Assembly (NCBI GenBank): GCA_013822275.1
Contig: PNKC01000023.1
Span: forward strand, 1 to 43,860
Direction: 5' to 3'
DNA: 43,860 nucleotides
Source: Anaerolinea sp.
GTDB taxonomy: Bacteria; Chloroflexota; Dehalococcoidia; Tepidiformales; Tepidiformaceae
The position numbers and the translations under genes were made by a program. The notes under the pieces were generated by a model, which was not told the origin of the DNA, did no database searches, and saw nothing but the letters and a program-made list of their open reading frames with translations. Shown here one piece after another: positions 31,315 to 39,961 of this stretch (position 1 is its first letter; each line of letters opens with the position of its first letter).

Positions 31315-32166
31315 TCAGATGCCTTCGGACATGGATCCGCCGACGGCCGGGACCGGCCGTACGCTGCGGAAGGTGGTGAAAGCCCACAGAACGAGCGCGC
31401 CGATGAGCAACAGCGCAGCCGCGAATTGGGCCTCCTGAAGCCCCCAGGCCCACACACGTTCCTGCCTGAAGAACGTCAGTCCGAATTTACCGGCCGCGTA
31501 GAGCCCAAGATACATGGCGAAGAGCTGGCCTGGGTGCCATGCGCGAGTTCGAAGCGCCCAGAGGAGGGCGAACACGGCGAGGGCCCAGGCCGCTTCGTAG
31601 GCGAACACGGGCTGAAGGGGGACACCAAGTTGGGGTGCCATGGAGGCGGCGTTCGTGTAGCTGACTCCCCAGGGCAACGACGTCGGTGCGCCGAGCGCAT
31701 CCCCGGTGAAGAGGCATCCAAGGCGCCCTATGGCCTGGCCGAGTACCGCGGCCGGTGCGGCTGTGTCGGCGAGCACCAACACCGGCAGGCCTCGCCATCT
31801 GGCAGCGAGCGCGCCTGCTACGAGGCCTCCGAGCAGCGCCCCCTGGATCGCGAGCCCACCTTCCCGGACCGCGAAGCTGCGGAGGGGGTCCGAGGCGTAG
31901 GTTGACCAGTGATCCACCACGAAGAGGGCACGAGCTCCGATGAAGCCGCCGACAAGGGCCCAGATGGCGACCCAGAGCACGGCATCCGGGTCGATGTTGC
32001 GCCGCAGGGCTTCGCGGCGCGCCACCACCAGTGAGACGGTGATCGCGGCGCCAACCGCAATGCCATACCAGCCAAGGCCGAAGTGGCCGATGCGCACCAG
32101 GATGGGATCGAAGGGGATCGTGATCGCAGCGAAGACGCTGGCACGGTCGAAGAGATATGGCGGCAT
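31315..32166 (-). CDS. lgt: Prolipoprotein diacylglyceryl transferase
   Basis: A 283-residue membrane enzyme that attaches diacylglycerol to the lipobox cysteine of exported lipoproteins. About seven helices; the Lgt signature appears as AIGRLGCLFTGDALGAPTSL and GGLAIQGALLGG, with the RIGHFGLGWYGIAV N-terminal block. The canonical Asn-x-Glu of the signature is Thr-Gly-Asp here. It sits 78 bases after a cupredoxin lipoprotein gene, as if a dedicated Lgt served the many lipoproteins of this region. The genome may encode a second, housekeeping copy. Confidence 0.92.
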   Translation of the reverse strand: MPPYLFDRASVFAAITIPFDPILVRIGHFGLGWYGIAVGAAITVSLVVARREALRRNIDPDAVLWVAIWALVGGFIGARALFVVDHWSTYASDPLRSFAVREGGLAIQGALLGGLVAGALAARWRGLPVLVLADTAAPAAVLGQAIGRLGCLFTGDALGAPTSLPWGVSYTNAASMAPQLGVPLQPVFAYEAAWALAVFALLWALRTRAWHPGQLFAMYLGLYAAGKFGLTFFRQERVWAWGLQEAQFAAALLLIGALVLWAFTTFRSVRPVPAVGGSMSEGI

Positions 32167-32244
32167 GCCGTACGAACCTTTCGAGCGCCTGTCCGGGGAA
32201 ACCGCTCCCGGTAGGGCGCTACTGCTTCTTTGATCCCGGCCCTG

Positions 32245-32670
32245 CTACGAAGTAACGACGATGGTAGCTTTCATCTGAGGGTGATAGTCACAGGTGACCG
32301 CGTATTCGCCGGGTTCCTTCGCGGTCCAGGCAACGCTGTCACCTTTTTTCATGTTCCCCGTGATGTTCTTGCCATTGACGTTGCCGGTGTGGATGGCGGT
32401 TTCACTGTTCTTGATGAGGACTGCCTCGCCAACCTTGACGGATACTCGGGCGGGCACAAACGCCATGTCCTTCTGGTCGATTTCGGCTGCGTGGTCGGTG
32501 TGAGGCTGTCCGGCGGCGGACTTCGTGGCGTCGCCTGTCTTCGCCTGTACCTCTGGGCGGGCTGCGGGGGCGGCACCTCCGTTGTCGCTCCCGCAAGCGA
32601 CGCCCACGGCGAGCGTGAGAATGGTGGCGGCCAGGGCGACCATCCGCATGCCTGAGACGTTGAGTGTCAT
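32245..32670 (-). CDS. Plastocyanin-like cupredoxin lipoprotein
   Basis: A 141-residue lipoprotein with lipobox VGVAC and a C-terminal cupredoxin domain. Ligands: His in ETAIHTGN and the loop YAVTCDYHPQMK (Cys, His, Met). ATG 32670 follows GGAGGA by nine bases. It is the third type-1 copper protein in the window and heads the lgt/methyltransferase unit. It probably shuttles electrons on the outer membrane face. Confidence 0.93.
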   Translation of the reverse strand: MTLNVSGMRMVALAATILTLAVGVACGSDNGGAAPAARPEVQAKTGDATKSAAGQPHTDHAAEIDQKDMAFVPARVSVKVGEAVLIKNSETAIHTGNVNGKNITGNMKKGDSVAWTAKEPGEYAVTCDYHPQMKATIVVTS

Positions 32671-32704
32671 GAACGAAGATCCTCCAGAGGAAGCTCACCA
32701 CCAC

Positions 32705-32721
32705 TACTACTGGTAGTCGTA
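32705..32721. promoter_or_regulatory. BlaI-type operator, cupredoxin-lgt unit
   Basis: TACTAC-TGGTA-GTCGTA, an exact consensus match, 34 bases upstream of the cupredoxin ATG. It is the rightmost copy; none was seen in 32.8-43.9 kb. The remaining DNA up to 32928 shows no gene. Confidence 0.78.
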
Positions 32722-32928
32722 GTCCATGCTCGCGGTTCCGCCGTCCGTGCCGCGATACCCGGATGGGGCCCGACTTGGGGACCGTTCGACCCTACGATCG
32801 CGAAACCGGTGGACCAGGTTCGCCAGCCGGCCCCTTTTCTCCCAGCAGATTCCGGCGCGTCCCGAGGGGCACGCTCTTCACCCTTTGCCCGCTGCCCTTT
32901 GCTCTTCGCGCTCCGCTACAATCGCCGC

Positions 32929-33474
32929 ATGTTCACATCCACCGCCGCCTTCCTCCGTTACTTCGAAGGGGTTAATCGCCGGGCAATGCGGGATATCGCT
33001 GCACTCCCACCCGAAGCCGACGGCTGGACCCCGCAAACCGGCGAAGGCGAGAAGGCCTGGAGCATCAACAAACTCATCGGCCACATGGCCGGATCCCGCC
33101 TCTACTTCGCGAGCGCTTACAGCGGCAACGGCTGGATAAGCCCCGCGCCGCCCGACGTCTCATCCCGCGACAAGTGGCTGGCCGCGCTCGAATCCAGCCA
33201 CGCCGAGTTCCATGCCCGGCTCGAAAACGCTCCGGACTCCTGGCTCGACCGGCGTATCGACATGATTGACAGCGACGCGACGCTCCCCGGCTGGCGGCTG
33301 CTCCTGATGATGATGGAACACGACATCCACCACCGTTCGCAGATCGATACCTACGCGGGGATGAACGGCTGGGATGTCCCCCAGATCTACAATCGCTCCG
33401 CGGAAACGATCGGCGCCCTCCAATCGGCGCAGCGGGCGAAATACAACCAGCCCGGCCCCGCCCACCAATTGTGA
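32929..33474 (+). CDS. DinB-family metal-dependent protein
   Basis: A 181-residue four-helix-bundle protein of the DinB/YfiT-type family. The three metal-binding histidines are visible as His in LIGHMAGSR and the pair in EHDIHHRSQ. Members act as thiol S-transferases or are of unknown function. ATG 32929 is chosen because homology starts at FTSTAAFLRYF. No ribosome site stands out. It appears as a single-gene unit outside the regulon. Confidence 0.85.
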   Translation: MFTSTAAFLRYFEGVNRRAMRDIAALPPEADGWTPQTGEGEKAWSINKLIGHMAGSRLYFASAYSGNGWISPAPPDVSSRDKWLAALESSHAEFHARLENAPDSWLDRRIDMIDSDATLPGWRLLLMMMEHDIHHRSQIDTYAGMNGWDVPQIYNRSAETIGALQSAQRAKYNQPGPAHQL

Positions 33475-33520
33475 TTCCGCGGGCGAAACCGGGCTGGCGA
33501 AGTGAGCACGCGGTTCGGGG

Positions 33521-35140
33521 CTACCGCGTGGCAGGCATCGGCTTCACGGGTGGCGGAGACCCGTCGATGGTCGCGCCGCCAATCTGTAGCTTCGATTCGT
33601 CGAGCGTGGGGTCCATGCTCCTGGCTACTTCCAGCAGCAGTTCCTTTGCCACCACGCCGCTCACGCCGCGCGAAGCGCCCTGGACGAAGTACTCGTTCCC
33701 TTTCGAGTCCACCCATGAGAGGTGGTTTTCGCCAATAGATCCGCCCGCGGGCTGACTGCCGCCTTTGCGCTGGTTCACGTTCGCCTGGATAGAAGTCCCG
33801 GCCTTGTCTTCCAGGTTCCACCCGGCGTTCACCCCGGTGGCGAAGTCCGGCGAGATGCCGCCGCAGTTGCCGTTCAACTCCGTCGCCGACATCCATTCGT
33901 TGACGATGTTCAAGCCAGCCGGTGCCTTTGGTTTCCGTAACCCGTAGGTCGCGAGGTCGCCCCCGCTCAACTGCCTCTCCACGGAGAAGCACGCCCGCTC
34001 AAAGTCCGGGTCAAGCAGCTTCGCGATCTCGCGGATCTTCGTGCCGCCGAGCGGCTTCTCGCTCTTCATGCCAACGCTGAACTGGTAAGAGGCGTTGCTC
34101 CAACTGGCGCTGTACTCGGTCACGTGGCCGGGGTACCGGCCCATCTCCGGCGTCCGGGCGTAGGCACTCACATACAGCACCCCGAACGCACCCCTGGACT
34201 GGTCCTGCGTCCACACCGCGTTGAATCCCGTTCCCGCCGGCTTCCCGGGTGCGACATCGCAACCTGGCGCCGGCGCCGTGAAGGTCGTCACTCGCAACTC
34301 TTGCAACGTCAGGCCGGCTGGCACCGCAGGTCGCGGGTCGCCAATGCCGAGCTTCGCGAGGTCCTCCCACGCACCGGGCGCCTCGCGGTAGAAACACTGC
34401 AGACCGCCCTTCGGCTGAAGCGCCATTACCAGCGCCTCCAGCACCTCGCGGCTGCGCGGGTCGTCCGCGGGGACGGGCGCGATCGCGGGCTTCACCACTC
34501 CGTTCGCGCTCGTTACAGCCCCAGCGGGCATGATTCGGAACCCGTTGACGTCCACGCGGAACTGGTATCCACCGTCCCAGAAGGACGCGTACGTAGTCGC
34601 AAGGACGTTTGGCTCCCGCTCCGGGGAGACTGCCTGCGACACATGGGCACCAAGGCCCGTCGCCACGTGCAGCCAACTCGTGTCCATGACGAGCTTACTG
34701 TCTGCAGCTGTGCCGCCGCCCTCGCAAGGCCCGGCCGCCCTCAAGGAAACGCTCACCAGGCTCCAGCCCGCGCCTGGCAATCGCGGGGCGAAGCCCTGCT
34801 TGCCCGGGTCGATAACGCTGCCGCTCAGGATGTCGCCTACCGGCGCCTCGCAGCCGGCGGGACTGCCGTCGATGGGCATCCCGCTGTACGCGGCGCCTCC
34901 GTTCGTCCCGCCCTCGCCCCCCTTCGCGACCGCGATTGCGGGGCTGGCGGATCCAGTCTTCGGCGCATCGGGCGCCGACTGTGCGTCGCGTGTACCACCG
35001 ACGCTGCTACCGGGGTCCCGTTCGTCCTCCGTCGCGCGCCCGACGAGCGTGCCGCCGGCGAACAGTGCGGCGGCGGCCAGCGCCCCCGCGAGAACAAGCA
35101 GCAGCCGGTAGCGGCTCGCCGCACTTCTGGAAACTGGCAT
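33521..35140 (-). CDS. Anchored extracellular protein with three repeat domains
   Basis: A 539-residue protein with an N-terminal membrane helix (about 11-33) and a low-complexity Ser/Gly linker. It then has three related domains of about 130-150 residues (roughly 95-250, 255-395, 395-525). Each domain carries a PAGL-x4-E start, a central Cys, an aromatic strand (SWSNASYQFSVG; FWDGGYQFRVD; SWVDSKGNEYFV) and a terminal helix with LDPDFERACF or similar. I do not recognise a named family. It stands alone between convergent DinB and the kinase gene. Confidence 0.7.
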   Translation of the reverse strand: MPVSRSAASRYRLLLVLAGALAAAALFAGGTLVGRATEDERDPGSSVGGTRDAQSAPDAPKTGSASPAIAVAKGGEGGTNGGAAYSGMPIDGSPAGCEAPVGDILSGSVIDPGKQGFAPRLPGAGWSLVSVSLRAAGPCEGGGTAADSKLVMDTSWLHVATGLGAHVSQAVSPEREPNVLATTYASFWDGGYQFRVDVNGFRIMPAGAVTSANGVVKPAIAPVPADDPRSREVLEALVMALQPKGGLQCFYREAPGAWEDLAKLGIGDPRPAVPAGLTLQELRVTTFTAPAPGCDVAPGKPAGTGFNAVWTQDQSRGAFGVLYVSAYARTPEMGRYPGHVTEYSASWSNASYQFSVGMKSEKPLGGTKIREIAKLLDPDFERACFSVERQLSGGDLATYGLRKPKAPAGLNIVNEWMSATELNGNCGGISPDFATGVNAGWNLEDKAGTSIQANVNQRKGGSQPAGGSIGENHLSWVDSKGNEYFVQGASRGVSGVVAKELLLEVARSMDPTLDESKLQIGGATIDGSPPPVKPMPATR

Positions 35141-35220
35141 GACACGTCCTCCGCGAGTGAAGGTTCCCTGTCACGAAAACGCCGGTCGATCCCGGGAGGT
35201 TCCGCGAGCGTTAAGGAGCC

Positions 35221-36168
35221 TTACTTCGCGGGGGCCACGAACCGGAGCGCGCCGGGGACCACGTCGATCCGGGCGGGCAGGTAGCCGCCCAGTTCCCCAT
35301 CCAGGTCAAGGCGCGTGCGCTTCGGCGAGGAAAGCTCCACCAGTGTGGCGGGCTGATGGTCCACGCCATCCATCTCAAGGTGCGTCCCGCCCTTCCTCTG
35401 GCCATCAATCGCCTTAAGCACCGCCTGGCGGCCGAGGTCGCCCCAGCGGATAACGTCCAGCAGGCCATCGTCCGGCGCCGCACCAGGCGCTGCTACGAGG
35501 TCGCCGCCCCAGAGTTCCATGTTGTGGACGCTGACGCTGTTGTAGCGGGCATCCATCTGTTCGCCGTCGATGCTGAGCGTGAAGGGACGGCCCATTGGGC
35601 CAAGCATCTTCACGAACGTCACGATGACGTACGGCGCCGTATCGCCCAGGCGCTTAAGCCAACGCGGCGTGGATTGCGAGATCTCCGGCACCCAGCCGGC
35701 GCTCGCCTCCAGGAGGAAGTAACGTGTCTGCTCCGAGCCGTCCTCACCACGTGAAACGACGCGCCCAACGTCGATCCGGCGCTCTTCGCGGGCGACGATC
35801 GCGTTGATCGCCCTCGAACCGCGGCCGACGCCAAGGCACTTGGCAACGTCTTTGCCGGTGCCCATGCCGACTGTGCCGAGGCGGACCGTGTCGCCTGCCG
35901 CGGCGCCAAGGATGCCATTGGCAACTTCGTAGACGGTCCCGTCGCCTCCACAGGCAACGAGGTAGCGGTGGCCCCGATCGATCGCCTCGCGGGCGAGAGG
36001 CTCCCCGTGCCCGGGGTGGGTCGTGAACACCATTTCGGCCTTCAGGCCAGCCCGCTCGACGGCGTCAATCAGGGCGCCGATGCGCCGCTTCGTACGGCCG
36101 CCGCCAGACATCGGGTTCACGATGAAGAGGGGCTCATCCGCCCGCTCCGCCGAAACGCGGTCAGTCAT
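35221..36168 (-). CDS. Diacylglycerol kinase/LCB5-type lipid kinase
   Basis: A 315-residue member of the YegS/DgkB/sphingosine-kinase family. FIVNPMSGGG near the N-terminus, ACGGDGTVYEVANG (nucleotide loop), and LGTVGMGTGKDVAK are characteristic. It phosphorylates diacylglycerol or a related lipid at the membrane. In LGTVGMGTGKD the usual P-x-GT-x-ND asparagine is lysine, a small deviation. It is followed by tRNA-His in the same direction upstream. Confidence 0.9.
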   Translation of the reverse strand: MTDRVSAERADEPLFIVNPMSGGGRTKRRIGALIDAVERAGLKAEMVFTTHPGHGEPLAREAIDRGHRYLVACGGDGTVYEVANGILGAAAGDTVRLGTVGMGTGKDVAKCLGVGRGSRAINAIVAREERRIDVGRVVSRGEDGSEQTRYFLLEASAGWVPEISQSTPRWLKRLGDTAPYVIVTFVKMLGPMGRPFTLSIDGEQMDARYNSVSVHNMELWGGDLVAAPGAAPDDGLLDVIRWGDLGRQAVLKAIDGQRKGGTHLEMDGVDHQPATLVELSSPKRTRLDLDGELGGYLPARIDVVPGALRFVAPAK

Positions 36169-36216
36169 TTGCCGCCTCCAGGCTGAATAGGCCCGTCGCT
36201 ATGCTGAAAGGGGTAT

Positions 36217-36293
36217 TGGGGCGAGCGGCGGGGATCGAACCCGCGATCTTCTGGGCCACAACCAGACGCGATAACCACTACGCTACGCCCGCC
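36217..36293 (-). tRNA. tRNA-His (GTG)
   Basis: Cloverleaf on the minus strand: acceptor GCGGGCG/CGCTCGC with one G-U pair, D arm, anticodon stem TCTGG/CCAGA with loop TTGTGGC (anticodon GTG), T arm GCGGG-TTCGATC-CCCGC. The extra G at position -1 opposite C73, diagnostic for tRNA-His, and the 3' CCA are both encoded. The length is 77 bases. Confidence 0.97.
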
Positions 36294-36369
36294 ACGACGC
36301 ACGAAAGCCGATCCTAGCAGACCAACGGCTTAGCGGCAGCCCGCGGGCCGGTGCCGGGGCGCCTGACTG

Positions 36370-37035
36370 CTAATACTTGGAGACGTTGATCTCTTCCATG
36401 CGGCCGGTGACGTGGTAGATGACCCGTTCGCAAATGTTGGTGCAGCGATCCGCGATCCTTTCGAGGTTGTGGGCCGCCCAGATGAGGTAGGTGTTGCGCT
36501 GCACCGTCGAAGGCTCGGCGATCATCGCTTTGATGCACTCGTCGTAGACCGCATCCTGGAGGCGGTCCACCTCGTCGTCGGCGTCACAGATCTGACGGGC
36601 GGAATCGACGTCGTGGTCGATGTATGCCTTGAGGCTGCTGCGGAGCATTGCGAGTGCCCGGTCCGCCATGGAGGGGATGTACCCAAGACGCCTCGGCAGC
36701 GGCTCATCGCCAAGCATCAGGTTGATCCGGGCGATGCCTTCGGCGTGGTCCGCGATGCGCTCCAAGTCCGTGATGATGTAAAGGATGCTCGCGAGGCCGC
36801 GCAAGTCGGAGGCCATGGGCTGCTGGCTGCCAATCACGAAAATGCAACGGTCTTCGATTTCAAAGCGCTTGCGGTTGATCCGAAGGTCGTCCTCGATGAT
36901 CTTGCGGGACCAGGCGTGATCGCCGTCGCGGAGCGCTTCCATCGCGTCCAGGAGCGATTTTTCGGCCATGGAGCCAAGGATCAGGACTTCATCCTGGAGG
37001 TGCTGCAACTCTGCATTAAACAGGTCTCGCGTCAA
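36370..37035 (-). CDS. phoU: Phosphate transport regulator PhoU
   Basis: A 221-residue two-bundle helical protein that connects the Pst transporter to phosphate signalling. Repeated metal-site motifs DLERIADHAEGIAR and NLERIADRCTNICER mark the two PhoU domains. It lies 16 bases after pstB and is the last gene of pstSCAB-phoU. Confidence 0.96.
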   Translation of the reverse strand: MTRDLFNAELQHLQDEVLILGSMAEKSLLDAMEALRDGDHAWSRKIIEDDLRINRKRFEIEDRCIFVIGSQQPMASDLRGLASILYIITDLERIADHAEGIARINLMLGDEPLPRRLGYIPSMADRALAMLRSSLKAYIDHDVDSARQICDADDEVDRLQDAVYDECIKAMIAEPSTVQRNTYLIWAAHNLERIADRCTNICERVIYHVTGRMEEINVSKY

Positions 37036-37051
37036 CGGGGCGCCGCCTTTC

Positions 37052-37927
37052 TTAGCCGAAGCGACCGCTGATGTAGTCTTCGGTGCGCTTATCTTTCGGG
37101 TGCGTGAACAGCTCCTCCGTCCGGTCGTATTCTATCAGTTGGCCGCTCGTTTTCTCATCGGTGAGCATAAAGGCGGTGTAATCGGAGACGCGCGCCGCCT
37201 GCTGCATGTTGTGCGTGACAATGACGATGGTGTAGTCCCTCACGAGTTCGCGCATCAGGTCTTCAATTTTGAGCGTGGCGATCGGGTCCAGCGCCGAGCA
37301 GGGTTCGTCCATGAGGATAACATCCGGCTCGTTGGCGATTGCCCGGGCGATGCAGAGCCGCTGCTGCTGGCCGCCGGAGAGTGCCAGACCAGACTTCCTG
37401 AGACTGTCCTTCACTTCGTCCCAGAGCGCCGCGCGGCGGAGGCAGCGCTCCACCAGCGCGTTCTGGTCGCCGCGAAAGCCGTTCACCTTCGCGCCGAACA
37501 TGACGTTGTCGAAGATGGACTTTGGGAACGGGTTTGGCTTCTGAAAGACCATGCCGATGCGGCGGCGCACTTCCACCGGGTCGATCCCCGGCCCGTAAAG
37601 GTCAACACCGTGGTAGCGGACGTGGCCACGCGTGCGGACGCCGGGGATGAGGTCGTTCATGCGGTTGATGGCGCGGAGGAGCGTGCTCTTGCCGCAGCCG
37701 GAGGGGCCGATAAGTGCAGTTACCTTGTTAACGGGGATGCTGAGCGAGACGCCCGTCAGCGCCTGTTTCGGTCCGTACCACAGGCTCAGGTCTTCGATCT
37801 GGACCGCGATCGCCTCCGTGGGATGAGCGATGTTGGCGGCGGTGCCCTGGGGAGTGACGCCGGCAAACGTGCCCGGCTCAGCGCGCTGGCCGGTCTCAAC
37901 TGGACGGAGGTTGATGCTGTTGACCAT
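37052..37927 (-). CDS. pstB: Phosphate ABC transporter ATPase
   Basis: A 291-residue ATPase with an N-terminal extension of about 35 residues. Walker [21 protein letters not shown], signature [16 protein letters not shown], Walker [14 protein letters not shown], switch His in VTHNMQQA. The Cys in the Walker A loop and the NRMNDL extension are typical of PstB. It is 11 bases after pstA. Confidence 0.97.
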   Translation of the reverse strand: MVNSINLRPVETGQRAEPGTFAGVTPQGTAANIAHPTEAIAVQIEDLSLWYGPKQALTGVSLSIPVNKVTALIGPSGCGKSTLLRAINRMNDLIPGVRTRGHVRYHGVDLYGPGIDPVEVRRRIGMVFQKPNPFPKSIFDNVMFGAKVNGFRGDQNALVERCLRRAALWDEVKDSLRKSGLALSGGQQQRLCIARAIANEPDVILMDEPCSALDPIATLKIEDLMRELVRDYTIVIVTHNMQQAARVSDYTAFMLTDEKTSGQLIEYDRTEELFTHPKDKRTEDYISGRFG

Positions 37928-37938
37928 TGATTCTCCCG

Positions 37939-38856
37939 TTACCGGCGGCTGAACCGCTCGCGAATGAAGACGGCGATGAGGTTGAGGCCGATAACCGAAA
38001 CCATCAAGACGATGATTGCGGCGGCGGCGTTCACGCGGAAGGCCTCCTGCGGGAGCGTTGTCCAGTTGTAGATCTGCACCGGGACAACGGTGAAACTATC
38101 GTTGAGGCTCTTGTTGTCGAAAGCGATGAAGGCGAAAGCGCCGATCATGATCAGGGCGGCGGTCTCTCCGGCGGCGCGCGCGACCGCCAGGATCGTCCCC
38201 GTCATGATGCCGGGGATAGCGCCGGGCAGCGTGTGGTACCAGACGGTCTGCCAGCGGGAGGCGCCGAGCGCGAGTGAGCCATCACGGATGCTCGGCGGGA
38301 CCTGGCGGATGGCTTCCACCGAAGCGATGACGGTCATCGGCAGGATCATGAGCGCCAGCGTCAGCGACCCGGCGAGGATGGAGGGGCCGAGCTTCGGGAG
38401 CAGTTGCACTCCCCCCAGTTCAATCCCACGGACGAAGACCGCGAGCCCGAGGATGCCATAGATGATGCTGGGGACGCCGGCGAGATTAGCCACGTTGAGC
38501 CTGACGATGGCCGTGACTTTCCCCCTCGGGGCGAACTCCTCCAGGAAAATGGCTGTCCCAATGGCGAGCGGGATGGCCAACACGATCGTTGTGGCCATTA
38601 CCCAGGCGGTCCCGATGAGTGACGAACGGAGGCCAGCGCTGGTCGCGCGGCGCGACGGGTAGCTCGTGAAGAAGTCCAGGCTGAGACGCGAGCCCCCCGT
38701 CCTTATCACATCGTAGGCGAGGAAAGCGAGGACGCCGACACCCACCATGGTGGCCGCCAGCAGGACATAGCGCGAAGCTCGCGAAATCGCCTGGCGGCGG
38801 GCAACCCGGCCCGTGGCGCGCAGCGAGACCGGGGCGGCGGCTGGTGCTCCGGCCAT
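37939..38856 (-). CDS. pstA: Phosphate ABC transporter permease
   Basis: A 305-residue permease with six helices and the EAA-type loop region [20 protein letters not shown], followed by [20 protein letters not shown]. It pairs with PstC. Its ATG overlaps the pstC stop by one base (TGATG-like junction). Confidence 0.96.
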   Translation of the reverse strand: MAGAPAAAPVSLRATGRVARRQAISRASRYVLLAATMVGVGVLAFLAYDVIRTGGSRLSLDFFTSYPSRRATSAGLRSSLIGTAWVMATTIVLAIPLAIGTAIFLEEFAPRGKVTAIVRLNVANLAGVPSIIYGILGLAVFVRGIELGGVQLLPKLGPSILAGSLTLALMILPMTVIASVEAIRQVPPSIRDGSLALGASRWQTVWYHTLPGAIPGIMTGTILAVARAAGETAALIMIGAFAFIAFDNKSLNDSFTVVPVQIYNWTTLPQEAFRVNAAAAIIVLMVSVIGLNLIAVFIRERFSRR

Positions 38857-39815
38857 CAGTCGTACGCCTCCCGGTAGCGGTTCACGATGATGGTGGCGAG
38901 CACGTTTATCATGAAGGTGAAGACGAAGAGGGTGGAGGCGACGGCGAAGAGAGACGTGTACTGGACCGTGCCCCGCCCGGCGTCGCCGAGGCCAACCTGG
39001 AGCATATAGCCTGTCATCGTCTGGATGCTCTCGAGCGGCATGAGCGTGAGGTTGGGTGTTGAACCGGCCGCCACGGCAACGATCATCGTCTCACCAATCA
39101 CGCGCGCGACGGCGAGCAGGATGGCCGCGATGATGCCCGAAAGAGCGGCGGGGAAGACGACTTTGAAGGCGACTTCCAGCCGGGTTGAGCCCAGGCCGTA
39201 GGCCGCCTCTCGAAGGTCACGGGGGACGCTCACCATCGCGTCTTCGGAAACGGACGTGATGGTCGGCAGGATCATCACCGCCATGACCAGGCTCGCACTC
39301 AGGGAGTTGAAGATCGGCACCTTATCCGCGCCGAGGATGGGGCGCAGAAAGTCCTCGGTGATGAAGGTGAGCGCGAAGAATGCGTAGACGACGGTGGGGA
39401 CGCCAGCGAGCGCTTCGAGGACCGGCTTGAGGACGCGGCGGACGTTCGGGTGCGCATACTCGCTCAGGTAGATGGCGGCAGCCAGGCCGAACGGGACGGC
39501 GAACAGGAGCGACCAAAAAAGGACGTTCAGCGTCCCGGCCACGAGTTCCCAGATGCCGAAGGTCTCGGGTTCGAAGAGGGGCTGCCAGTTGGTATCAAGA
39601 AAGAAAGCGGCCGGCGACACCTCCTGGAAGAACTGAGCTGTCTCTTCGAACAGGGTCACAACAATCAGGACAGTGGTGAGCAGAGTGACCAGCCCACACA
39701 GCCAGAGAGCACCGACGATTACAAACTCGAAGGGGCGGCTGCGGATCGACTTTCGCAACTGGCGCTCGAGGAAAGCTGGGTCGGTGGAGCCGGGGATCGT
39801 TCGTTCTGCGGCCAT
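38856..39815 (-). CDS. pstC: Phosphate ABC transporter permease
   Basis: A 319-residue permease starting at ATG 39815, where homology begins; a longer open frame adds 43 residues and runs through the intercistronic hairpin, so it is rejected. The EAA-type loop is in VPRDLREAAYGLGSTRLEVA. The long first external loop contains FFQEVSPAAFFLDTNW. It is separated from pstS by 146 bases that contain a strong stem-loop. Confidence 0.95.
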   Translation of the reverse strand: MAAERTIPGSTDPAFLERQLRKSIRSRPFEFVIVGALWLCGLVTLLTTVLIVVTLFEETAQFFQEVSPAAFFLDTNWQPLFEPETFGIWELVAGTLNVLFWSLLFAVPFGLAAAIYLSEYAHPNVRRVLKPVLEALAGVPTVVYAFFALTFITEDFLRPILGADKVPIFNSLSASLVMAVMILPTITSVSEDAMVSVPRDLREAAYGLGSTRLEVAFKVVFPAALSGIIAAILLAVARVIGETMIVAVAAGSTPNLTLMPLESIQTMTGYMLQVGLGDAGRGTVQYTSLFAVASTLFVFTFMINVLATIIVNRYREAYD

Positions 39816-39903
39816 TGGGCGTCCGGTCTGTGTTTTGGTCGGCTTCGAGAGGGAGCTTAGCGATGCGTCCGGCGTGGTGAAAGGGCCGTTGGGCGCCCAA
39901 TTC

Positions 39904-39936
39904 GCAGGCAAGTGGCGGGGGATGCCACTTGCCTGC
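39904..39936 (-). terminator. Intercistronic stem-loop between pstS and pstC
   Basis: GCAGGCAAGTGGC pairs with GCCACTTGCCTGC: 13 perfect base pairs, seven-base loop. It lies 25 bases after the pstS stop. Such hairpins usually make pstS mRNA more abundant than the permease message by partial termination or 3' protection. Confidence 0.8.
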
Positions 39937-39961
39937 GCGCGCATGAGCGGCTGCCTGGCTG

